Assembly: GCA_964603025.1 (NCBI GenBank)
Contig: CAZRTO010000055.1
Coordinates: 1 to 7,115 of the forward strand
Origin: CALFCX01 sp964603025
GTDB lineage: Bacteria > Margulisbacteria > WOR-1 > JAKLHX01
Direction of reading: 5' to 3'
Length of the DNA: 7,115 bases
Shown: positions 1-6,510 of the stretch, piece by piece
Layout: every line of letters starts with the position of its first letter
How positions within the stretch are numbered: position 1 is the stretch's first letter
Position numbers and translations under genes: made by a program
The notes under the pieces: model-generated
Database searches by the model: none
Told to the model about the DNA's origin: nothing
What the model saw: the letters and a program-made list of their open reading frames with translations, nothing else

Positions 1-3
1 CTT

Positions 4-12
4 TGCTATAAT
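4..12 (+). promoter_or_regulatory. Possible extended -10 promoter element
   Basis: The bases TGCTATAAT match the extended -10 consensus TGnTATAAT exactly and end two bases before the first ATG. Any -35 element would lie outside the window. If used, transcription would start near 18-21, inside the annotated start, which would favour a leaderless mRNA beginning at or just before ATG 23. A chance match in the end of an upstream gene is equally possible. Confidence 0.3.
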
Positions 13-13
13 C

Positions 14-2191
14 ATGTCTATCATGCCGGCAAGACATCCTTTGAGCGTTGCATTCGTCTGGCACATGCACCAACCTTTTTATAAGGACCTGGTGTCCGGT
101 GAGTACATGCTTCCCTGGGTCCGCCTGCACGCGATAAAAGACTACTACGATATGGCCGCGTATATGGACCCGTTCCCTTCGGTTAAAGCCGTGTTCAATG
201 TCGTCCCTTCTCTTCTTGTACAGATAGAGGATTATGTGGCAGGCACCGCCAAGGACAAGTTCTTTGAACTCTCGCTAAGGGCCCCGGAGGACCTTACACT
301 TGCGGACAAGGTATTTATACTTAAGAACTTCTTTCTCGCCAACTGGGAGACCATGATAAAACCATATCCCAGATATAACGATCTGCTGCTCAAAAGGGGC
401 CGGTTCGTCAGCGCGGCCGAGATAGAGACCGTGGCAAAGCGCTTTTCCAATCAGGAGATGTGCGATCTTCAGGTCTGGTTCAACCTGTGCTGGTTCGGCC
501 AGATATACAAGGAGACCGATCCCGTGGTGTCGGGCCTGCTGAAAAAGGGCGGCTATTTCAACGAGGAAGATAAAAAAGCCCTTGCCGAAAAACAGATCGA
601 GGTCATGAGGCTGATAATACCCAAGTACAGGCAGATGCAGGACGAGGGCAGGATCGAACTGTCAGTCACGCCTTTTTACCATCCCATACTGCCTCTTCTG
701 TGCGATACCGAGATAGCCCGTGCGGCCAACCGCTCTGTCAAACTGCCGAAGAACCGGTTTGCCAGGCCGGAGGATGCCGCGCACCAGATAAAGGCTGCCG
801 CTCAGTATTACCGGGATAAGTTCGGGGCCTATCCGGAAGGTATGTGGCCTTCGGAAGGTTCGGTCTCGGAGGCTGTGATCCCACTGGCCGCGGCGGCAGG
901 TATTAAATGGATGGCCACGGATGAGGCCGTTCTCGCCAATTCCCTGGGGCACCGGCTCAGCGCCCAGGAACTTTTCAGCCCTCACACGGCGCACGCGGAC
1001 GGCGCTTCTGTGCAAATGGTCTTCCGTGACAGAAAAATATCCGACGACATCGGTTTTGTCTATTCCAGATGGAACCCTTCGGACGCGGCCTCTGACATAA
1101 TGGCCAAGCTTCACCATATAGCCGATATACTCCCGGATGATGACCGCCGCTATCTGGTCAGTATCATACTTGACGGCGAGAACGCCTGGGAATACTACTC
1201 CCGCAACGGCAGGGATTTTTTCGACAGCCTATACGGCATGCTTTCCGCGGACCCGCGCGTACGCACCGTCAGGATCAAGGACTTCTTGAACGAGAATCCT
1301 CCATCGATGTCTCTTCCGCGCCTTGCGGCGGGCTCATGGATAAACGCCAATTTTGATGTATGGCTCGGTCATGACGAGGATAATACATCCTGGGACCATC
1401 TGTATAACGCCAGAGAGATGCTCGCCGCCGCGTCGGACGCGCCCAAAGAGGCCTGGGACGAGCTCTATATAGCGGAAGGATCGGACTGGAACTGGTGGTA
1501 TGGCGACGATCACAGCAGTGCCAACGACGAGGACTTTGACGCTTTGTACCGCAGGCATCTCATCAATATATACAAGCTTGCCGGAAAGGATTATCCGAAA
1601 TACCTGGATGCTTCGATAAAGGTGATGAAGGCGGTAAAAGCCCTGAGGGAGCCCGTCTATTTCATCGACCCGATACTTGACGGAGAAGTGTCCAACTATT
1701 ACGAATGGCTTTCCGCTGGGCTTTACAGCGTGGACCAGGCGCGCGGGGCCATGCACCAGACTGAGACCATAATAAGGAACATATACTACGGTTTCAACAG
1801 AAAGACCCTGTTCATCAGGATAGACCCGTCCATAGAGCTGTCGTGCGATGATCCCGAACTGAAGGATGTTTCCTTTGAGATAAATATCTCAAAGCCGGCT
1901 GTCAGAAAGGCCGAGCTCAAATGCGAGGAGGGCGGCAAGGCCTTTGCTCTCTTTCAACAGGACGGCGAGAAGAACTGGACCAAACTGAAAGATCTGCAGT
2001 CGGTCGGTGTCGGCAGAGTGATCGAGGCGGGGATCGATTTTTCGGACCTGGGGATAAAGGAACGGGATGAGATAAATCTGACAGTGTCCGTGAAAAGGTC
2101 CGGCAGAGAGCTTGAATACTGGCCCAAGGGGGGAGTTATATCCTTCAGGGCCCCGGACGAGGACTTTGAGTCCGCAAACTGGTTCGTATAG
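14..2191 (+). CDS. GH57 glycoside hydrolase, long alpha-amylase-like (COG1449 type)
   Basis: The product (725 aa) is a family 57 glycoside hydrolase, expected to act on alpha-1,4-glucans with retention. Seen: the N-terminal W-HMHQP motif (W16-P21); TPFYHP (T219-P224) in the second conserved region; WPSEG with candidate nucleophile E281; LDGENAWE with candidate acid/base D387; and the aromatic stretch WINANFDVWLGHDEDN (W442-N457), which fits this subgroup. After the (beta/alpha) barrel come WNWWYGDDH (W492-H500) and a probable C-terminal beta-sandwich from about residue 545, carrying DGEVSNYYEW and GAMH. The length matches the long form of the subgroup. There is no signal peptide, so it is probably cytoplasmic. 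The ATG at 14 has no visible Shine-Dalgarno; ATG 23 (M4) is an alternative. The frame is open to the window edge, so an upstream start cannot be excluded. Exact specificity (amylase, pullulanase-like or transferase) is unproven. It leads the visible part of the operon. Confidence 0.9.
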   Translation: MSIMPARHPLSVAFVWHMHQPFYKDLVSGEYMLPWVRLHAIKDYYDMAAYMDPFPSVKAVFNVVPSLLVQIEDYVAGTAKDKFFELSLRAPEDLTLADKVFILKNFFLANWETMIKPYPRYNDLLLKRGRFVSAAEIETVAKRFSNQEMCDLQVWFNLCWFGQIYKETDPVVSGLLKKGGYFNEEDKKALAEKQIEVMRLIIPKYRQMQDEGRIELSVTPFYHPILPLLCDTEIARAANRSVKLPKNRFARPEDAAHQIKAAAQYYRDKFGAYPEGMWPSEGSVSEAVIPLAAAAGIKWMATDEAVLANSLGHRLSAQELFSPHTAHADGASVQMVFRDRKISDDIGFVYSRWNPSDAASDIMAKLHHIADILPDDDRRYLVSIILDGENAWEYYSRNGRDFFDSLYGMLSADPRVRTVRIKDFLNENPPSMSLPRLAAGSWINANFDVWLGHDEDNTSWDHLYNAREMLAAASDAPKEAWDELYIAEGSDWNWWYGDDHSSANDEDFDALYRRHLINIYKLAGKDYPKYLDASIKVMKAVKALREPVYFIDPILDGEVSNYYEWLSAGLYSVDQARGAMHQTETIIRNIYYGFNRKTLFIRIDPSIELSCDDPELKDVSFEINISKPAVRKAELKCEEGGKAFALFQQDGEKNWTKLKDLQSVGVGRVIEAGIDFSDLGIKERDEINLTVSVKRSGRELEYWPKGGVISFRAPDEDFESANWFV

Positions 2192-2196
2192 AAAGG
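2192..2196 (+). promoter_or_regulatory. Ribosome binding site for the TTG-started GH57 gene
   Basis: AAAGG lies six bases before the TTG at 2203, in the 11-nt gap after the preceding stop. It supports TTG as the true start, since no ATG or other well-placed start precedes the HCHQP motif. Confidence 0.65.
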
Positions 2197-2202
2197 CATA
2201 TC

Positions 2203-4359
2203 TTGAAGAAAATAAACTTTTTATTCGCAGTGCACTGTCATCAGCCCGTGGGGAATTTTGAGCACGTGATAGAGGACGCCTATAACAGGTCGTACCTGCC
2301 TTTTATAAGCGTACTGGAAAAATATCCCGCCATAAAGATGACCGTGCATTACACCGGCATACTGCTTTCCTGGTTCAGGGACAAGCATCCCGAGTTCCTC
2401 AAAAAATTGAAAGCACTGTCCGACAGGGGACAGATAGAGATAATGACCGGGGCGTACTATGAACCGATACTCGCGGTGATCCCCGACAGGGACAAGCTCG
2501 GGCAGATAAACAAGCAAAGCTCCTTTATAAAAGAGCGCTTCGGTAGTGAGCCAAAGGGGCTCTGGCTGGCGGAGCGCATCTGGGAGCCGCATCTCGCCGG
2601 GCCGCTCAGCGAGGCGGGCATTAAATACACCGCTCTCGACGATTATCACTTTATCAGCGCCGGGCTGGAGGAAAAAGAACTCAACGGATACTATGTTACC
2701 GAGGAACAGGGGTCCGCGCTGAATGTGTTCCCGATAAACAAGCACCTCAGGTACCTCATACCTTTCAAGCTGCCGCACGAGACAATAGACTATCTGCGCT
2801 CCATCGCCACCGAGGACGGGAGCGATGCCGCGGTGATCGCCGATGACGGCGAGAAATTCGGGGTTTGGCCCGGGACTTTCAAATGGGTCTATGAGGAGCG
2901 CTATCTCGACAACCTTTTTACCGAGCTCTCAAAGGAAGCCTCATGGATCAACACCATGACCTTTTCCGGTTATATGGAAAAATATCCGCCGAAAGGCCGG
3001 ATATATCTTCCCGCGGCCTCATATTTTGAGATGATGGAGTGGTCGCTTTTGACCAAGGCGGGAAAAACTTTCGACGAGATATCCAGAGAGCTGCGCGACA
3101 GCGGCAAGCTGGAAAGGTATAAAAGGTTCTTCAAGGGCGGGTTCTGGAGGAACTTTTTCGTCAAGTATCCGGAGAGCAACAATATGCACAAAAAGATGCT
3201 TCACGTGTCCCGCAAGGTCTGGCGTGCGACTGACAAGCACGGTCCCGGGACAGGGGCAATGCAGGACGAACTGTGGAAAGGGCAGTGCAACTGCGCTTAC
3301 TGGCACGGTGTTTTCGGGGGGCTTTATCTTAACTATTTGAGGCATGCGGTATATGAGCACCTGATCAACGCCGAAAGATCCGCCGATGCCGCGGACCACC
3401 ACGGCAAAAAATGGATCACGGCCGAGTCCGTGGATTTTGACGGCGACGGACATGAAGAGGTGCTGGTCAGCACTCATCTCATGAACCTTTACTTCGATCC
3501 GGACCGCGGTGGCGCGCTTTTTGAACTGGACTACAAGCCAAAGTCCTTCAACCTGGTGAACACTCTTTCGCGCAAAGAAGAGGTCTACCACAAGGACGTG
3601 CTCAGGTCGCAGGCGCACCAGATGACGCTGACGGGCACGACCAACGGGGCTTCTAGCATACACGATGCCGTCAGGGTAAAAGAGGCCGGGCTTGATAAGC
3701 TGCTGACATACGATAAATGCAGGAAAACCTGTCTGGTGGAACATTTCCTCTCCCCGGAGACCACATTTGAGGCGTATTCATCCGCCAGGTACCGCGACCT
3801 GGGTGATTTTGAGTGCGGCGCATATTCCCACGAGATTAGATACGGCGCGAAACAGGTCAGCGTGATCATGTCAAGGCAGGGGACTATTGAGACAGGCGGC
3901 AGGGCTTATCCCATAGAGATAAAAAAGACCGTTACTGTTTATGCCGACAGTCCCGAGATAGATGCGGACTGGGAATTGTTAAATCCGGGTCGGGAGGATA
4001 TAAATGTGTGGTTCGGAGTGGAGAACAATTTCTCGCTTCTCGCGGGCAATTCCCCTGACAGGTTCTACGAGATAGACGGAAAAAAACCGTCCGATCATAT
4101 GCTCGCCGGAAGGGGCACCGAAGATTCTATATACGAGACCAAACTCGTTGACAAATGGAGCGGAATAAGTATAATTGTAGATACTGTTCCGCGTGCGGGC
4201 CTGTGGAGATTTCCCATCGAGACCGTCTCCCAGTCCGAGGGCGGTTTTGAAAGGACCTTTCAGAACAGTTCTCTGCTCTTTCACTGGAAATGCAGCATTA
4301 GATCCGGGGAAAAAGCCGCCTTTTCGATGAAAATAAAACTGCCGGAAGGAGTTTCCTGA
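2203..4359 (+). CDS. GH57 4-alpha-glucanotransferase (or related alpha-amylase) with DUF1925/DUF1926 C-terminal domains
   Basis: The 718-aa product resembles the Thermococcus litoralis-type 4-alpha-glucanotransferase, which moves maltooligosaccharide segments between alpha-1,4-glucan chains. Seen: HCHQP (H11-P15); WLAERIWEPH with candidate nucleophile E124; ADDGEKFGVWPGT with the acid/base Asp at D214/D215, D215 aligning with the D-x-E pattern of the family. GQCNCAYWHGVFGG (from G360) is typical of the DUF1925 region. From about residue 400 a beta-sandwich of the DUF1926 type follows, with a D-x-D-x-D-G loop at D411-G416 and FELDYKP. The protein is somewhat longer than the archaeal enzyme (about 660 aa). 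No signal peptide is present, so it is cytoplasmic. TTG is the only sensible start: it sits just before the catalytic-domain beta strand, has a ribosome site at 2192-2196, and no ATG occurs in frame for over 40 codons. Its stop overlaps the next start by one base (TGATG). Some relatives are called alpha-amylases, so product specificity remains open. Confidence 0.9.
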   Translation: MKKINFLFAVHCHQPVGNFEHVIEDAYNRSYLPFISVLEKYPAIKMTVHYTGILLSWFRDKHPEFLKKLKALSDRGQIEIMTGAYYEPILAVIPDRDKLGQINKQSSFIKERFGSEPKGLWLAERIWEPHLAGPLSEAGIKYTALDDYHFISAGLEEKELNGYYVTEEQGSALNVFPINKHLRYLIPFKLPHETIDYLRSIATEDGSDAAVIADDGEKFGVWPGTFKWVYEERYLDNLFTELSKEASWINTMTFSGYMEKYPPKGRIYLPAASYFEMMEWSLLTKAGKTFDEISRELRDSGKLERYKRFFKGGFWRNFFVKYPESNNMHKKMLHVSRKVWRATDKHGPGTGAMQDELWKGQCNCAYWHGVFGGLYLNYLRHAVYEHLINAERSADAADHHGKKWITAESVDFDGDGHEEVLVSTHLMNLYFDPDRGGALFELDYKPKSFNLVNTLSRKEEVYHKDVLRSQAHQMTLTGTTNGASSIHDAVRVKEAGLDKLLTYDKCRKTCLVEHFLSPETTFEAYSSARYRDLGDFECGAYSHEIRYGAKQVSVIMSRQGTIETGGRAYPIEIKKTVTVYADSPEIDADWELLNPGREDINVWFGVENNFSLLAGNSPDRFYEIDGKKPSDHMLAGRGTEDSIYETKLVDKWSGISIIVDTVPRAGLWRFPIETVSQSEGGFERTFQNSSLLFHWKCSIRSGEKAAFSMKIKLPEGVS
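4344..4351 (+). promoter_or_regulatory. Ribosome binding site for the GalT-like gene
   Basis: GGAAGGAG lies seven bases before ATG 4359, inside the last codons of the preceding gene. It is a strong Shine-Dalgarno match and fixes the start at the TGATG overlap. Confidence 0.8.
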
Positions 4360-5393
4360 TGCCCGAAATAAGAAAAGACCCTATATCGGACAGATGGGTG
4401 GTGATATCCACCGAGAGGGGCAGGCGTCCGGCTGAGTTCAACAAGCCTGGAGGGGAGAACTCTTCCTTTGCCGAACAAAAGAGCTGTCCGTTCTGCGAAG
4501 GCAATGAGAATAAAACTCCCAAGGAGGTGCTTGCCTACAGAAAACCCGGCACCGCTCCTGACACGCCTGGCTGGTCTGTCAGGGTCATGCCCAACAAATT
4601 CCCTGCGCTCGTCATAGAAGGCGAGATAAACAGGACCGGCATCGGTCTTTTCGATATGATGAGCGGGATAGGCGCCCATGAAGTGATAGTGGAGACCCCA
4701 CGCCACAATGAGAGCATAACCGACCTCCCGGACGCCCATGTCGAAAAAGTGCTTTACGCTTACAGGGACAGGATCCGCGATCTTGAAAAGGACAAGAGGT
4801 TCCGCTATGTGCTGGTCTTTAAGAACCATGGAGAAGCTGCCGGAGCTTCGCTGTCTCATTCCCATTCGCAGCTTATCGCAACCCCGATCACTCCCAGATA
4901 CGTCAAAATGGAGCTCACGAACGCAAGGGAGTATTTCAGAGAAAAGGAGCGCTGCATATTTTGCGACCTGATAAGGCAGGAGCTCAGCGCCGGCGAAAGG
5001 ATCGTGGCCGAGAACGAGCACTTTGTGGTGTTCACTCCTTTTGCCTCCAGGTTCCCGTTCGAGGTATGGCTCCTTCCGCGCAAACATTTCGCACGGTTCA
5101 CCGACATGGGTGAAGAAGAGATGAAATATTGCGCGCGCCTGCTCAAGGACATACTGGCCAGGATAAAAAAGACCCTCTTTGATGCGCCCTACAATTATGT
5201 TCTGCATACGGCGCCCAATGTCGTAAACAGGCCGGGAAGGCCGGATTACTGGGGCACCATACAGTACGACTATCACTGGCATATCGAGATAATACCCCGT
5301 CTGACCAAGACCNNNNNNNNNNGGGGTTCCGGTCTTTATATAAATCCAACTCCTCCGGAAGAAGCGGCAAAGTACCTCAGAGAGATCATGTAA
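4359..5393 (+). CDS. galT: GalT-family hexose-1-phosphate nucleotidyltransferase (galactose-1-phosphate uridylyltransferase or ADP-glucose phosphorylase-like)
   Basis: This is a HIT-superfamily nucleotidyltransferase of 344 aa as scaffolded, close to the usual GalT length. Such enzymes pass an NMP group between a nucleotide sugar and a sugar phosphate (or phosphate) through a nucleotidyl-histidine. Seen: the N-terminal PEIRKDPISDRWVVI signature; CPFC (C43, C46) and H116 as likely zinc ligands; HSHSQ (H167-Q171) with H169 the probable nucleophile; a second zinc-type pair CIFC (C199, C202); LHTAP with H283; and YHWHIEIIPR with H307/H309. The active-site motif is HSHSQ instead of the classical HPHGQ/HPHAQ, and the second CxxC is present. 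As I recall, both traits occur in the plant ADP-glucose phosphorylase branch as well as in some prokaryotic proteins annotated GalT. In a glucan operon, activity on glucose-1-phosphate/ADP-glucose is therefore plausible. An N run interrupts codons 319-322 but the frame continues. The start at 4359 has a strong ribosome site and overlaps the preceding stop. The symbol is by family only. Confidence 0.85.
   Translation: MPEIRKDPISDRWVVISTERGRRPAEFNKPGGENSSFAEQKSCPFCEGNENKTPKEVLAYRKPGTAPDTPGWSVRVMPNKFPALVIEGEINRTGIGLFDMMSGIGAHEVIVETPRHNESITDLPDAHVEKVLYAYRDRIRDLEKDKRFRYVLVFKNHGEAAGASLSHSHSQLIATPITPRYVKMELTNAREYFREKERCIFCDLIRQELSAGERIVAENEHFVVFTPFASRFPFEVWLLPRKHFARFTDMGEEEMKYCARLLKDILARIKKTLFDAPYNYVLHTAPNVVNRPGRPDYWGTIQYDYHWHIEIIPRLTKTXXXXGSGLYINPTPPEEAAKYLREIM
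5313..5322. other. Assembly gap (10 N)
   Basis: Ten undetermined bases lie inside the GalT-like gene, between K-T and G-S-G near the C-terminus. Ten is a common placeholder length, so the true size is uncertain. The last N plus GG at 5323-5324 gives NGG, which could be TGG (Trp), as expected for the family motif ending F-E-W-G. The reading frame is intact on both sides. Short arms AAGACC (5307-5312) and GGTCTT (5331-5336) flank the gap as an inverted repeat. Confidence 0.99.
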
Positions 5394-5401
5394 AAGGGGG
5401 G
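5394..5401 (+). promoter_or_regulatory. Ribosome binding site for the DUF4912 gene
   Basis: AAGGGGGG lies eight bases before ATG 5410 in the 16-nt intergenic gap. The run of six G is unusual for a Shine-Dalgarno but includes AAGGGG. No hairpin with a T tract is present here, so there is no sign of termination between the two genes. Confidence 0.65.
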
Positions 5402-5409
5402 CGGTAAAA

Positions 5410-6510
5410 ATGGTCGAGAGTTCAAGGAAGAAGAGAACCGGCACCAGAACCGCGGTATCCAAAAAGGTAGCGGAAGCGGCCAAGCAGATAGTGAAAAAGA
5501 AAAAAGCCGCGGTTAAACCGGTCCGCGCCAAAAAGGTCAAGAAAAAACGCGTTGTGCGCGCGATAAAAACACCGAAAAAGCCATCCGTTGTTCTGGTCAT
5601 CGACGATATAAAGCCGGCGCAGAGCGAACCTCCGCTCAATGCCCGGACTGAGACGACCCAGGAAAACGTCGAAAGGGCCAAGTACTCTCCGGCTCCTGTG
5701 ATGCAAAAGCTGTCCGGGGGGATGTCTTTTGAACTGCCCTGGGGATACAACGAAAGCAGGATCACTGTCATGGTGAGGGACCCTCACTGGCTGCATTCAT
5801 ACTGGGAACTGCCCGACTGGAAGCTGGATGAGATGAGATCCACTATAGGACACTCCGTTTTTTCCAGGTCAAAGAGGATAATCCGGGTTTACGACGTAAC
5901 GGGCAAAAAGTTCACCGGTCTTAATGCCAACAAGAGCTTTGACATCGAAGTGGGGACCGAGCCGCGCAACTGGTACATCAACACAGGAGAGCCTAACAGG
6001 AGCTACTGCGTAGACATCGGCTATCTTACACCCGAAGGAAAGTTCTACGTTGCCGCGCGTTCTAATATCGTTTCTACTCCGCCGGACAGCATGTCCGATG
6101 TGATCGACGAGGAGTGGCTGACCATAGACTGGGAGAGGATATATGCTATGTCAGGCGGGTTCGGGATAGGGCGGTCATCCGGAGAGATAAAGGAGCTGCT
6201 CAAAAAACGCCTTAAAGAAGAGCTTTCTTCCGGGGCGGTATCCAGCTGGGGCAGTGATTTCTTAAGGCCGGCGCCCAAACAAAAGGATTTCTGGCTGGTC
6301 GTGAACACAGAGCTCATAGTTTACGGCGCGACCGAGCCGGATGCCCGTGTCACGATGCAGGGGCTTCCTATCAAACTGCGCCCTGACGGCACCTTTTCCA
6401 TGCGGTTCGCCCTGCCCGACGGCAGGCAGGAGATCCCGGTGGTCGCGGTGAACAAGGACGGCGACATGAAACGTCAGATAACCCCGTCGGTAGAGAAAAG
6501 AACCAAATAA
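5410..6510 (+). CDS. DUF4912 domain protein with lysine-rich N-terminal tail
   Basis: The function is unknown. The 366-aa product has three visible parts. Residues 6-57 are a low-complexity basic tail with 24 Lys/Arg and a single acidic residue, similar in composition to histone H1-like tails. A linker rich in Pro, Glu and Thr (about 58-105) leads to a DUF4912-type region (about 106-230) with RITVMVRDPHWLHSYWEL (from R117), RIIRVYDVTG and NWYINTGEPNRSYCVDIGYL, a pattern of short beta strands rich in Trp and Tyr. A helical, charged segment follows (about 257-275), then a probable small Ig-like beta domain (about 294-352) with ELIVYGATEPDARV and DGTFSMRFALPDG. There is no signal peptide, transmembrane segment or catalytic motif. 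The gene lies between the GalT-like and branching-enzyme genes and shares a TAATG stop-start with the latter. From memory, DUF4912 genes recur beside GH57 genes, which suggests a glucan-related role such as binding or scaffolding; this is inference. The start has a G-rich ribosome site. Confidence 0.85.
   Translation: MVESSRKKRTGTRTAVSKKVAEAAKQIVKKKKAAVKPVRAKKVKKKRVVRAIKTPKKPSVVLVIDDIKPAQSEPPLNARTETTQENVERAKYSPAPVMQKLSGGMSFELPWGYNESRITVMVRDPHWLHSYWELPDWKLDEMRSTIGHSVFSRSKRIIRVYDVTGKKFTGLNANKSFDIEVGTEPRNWYINTGEPNRSYCVDIGYLTPEGKFYVAARSNIVSTPPDSMSDVIDEEWLTIDWERIYAMSGGFGIGRSSGEIKELLKKRLKEELSSGAVSSWGSDFLRPAPKQKDFWLVVNTELIVYGATEPDARVTMQGLPIKLRPDGTFSMRFALPDGRQEIPVVAVNKDGDMKRQITPSVEKRTK

Noticed and set aside
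3019..3744. Minus-strand open frame of 241 codons opposite the glucanotransferase gene
   Set aside because: The product shows no domain signature and the plus-strand frame is a clear GH57 protein with conserved motifs on both sides of this stretch.
4738..4971. Plus-strand 77-codon frame inside the GalT-like gene
   Set aside because: It is an out-of-frame shadow: the main frame here carries the HSHSQ active site and the CIFC pair.
5394..5409. Possible terminator or internal promoter in the G-rich gap before the DUF4912 gene
   Set aside because: The gap is only 16 nt, has no hairpin with a T tract and no -10/-35 pair; a ribosome site explains it.
5410..5600. Lysine-rich start of the DUF4912 gene as a separate histone-like gene or tandem repeat
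   Set aside because: There is no stop or start between tail and domain, and the Lys/Ala pattern is irregular rather than a true repeat.
4281..5771. Long minus-strand open frame (496 codons) opposite the GalT-like and DUF4912 genes
   Set aside because: It crosses the N gap, has no recognisable motifs, and lies opposite strongly supported genes. It is a by-product of their codon composition.
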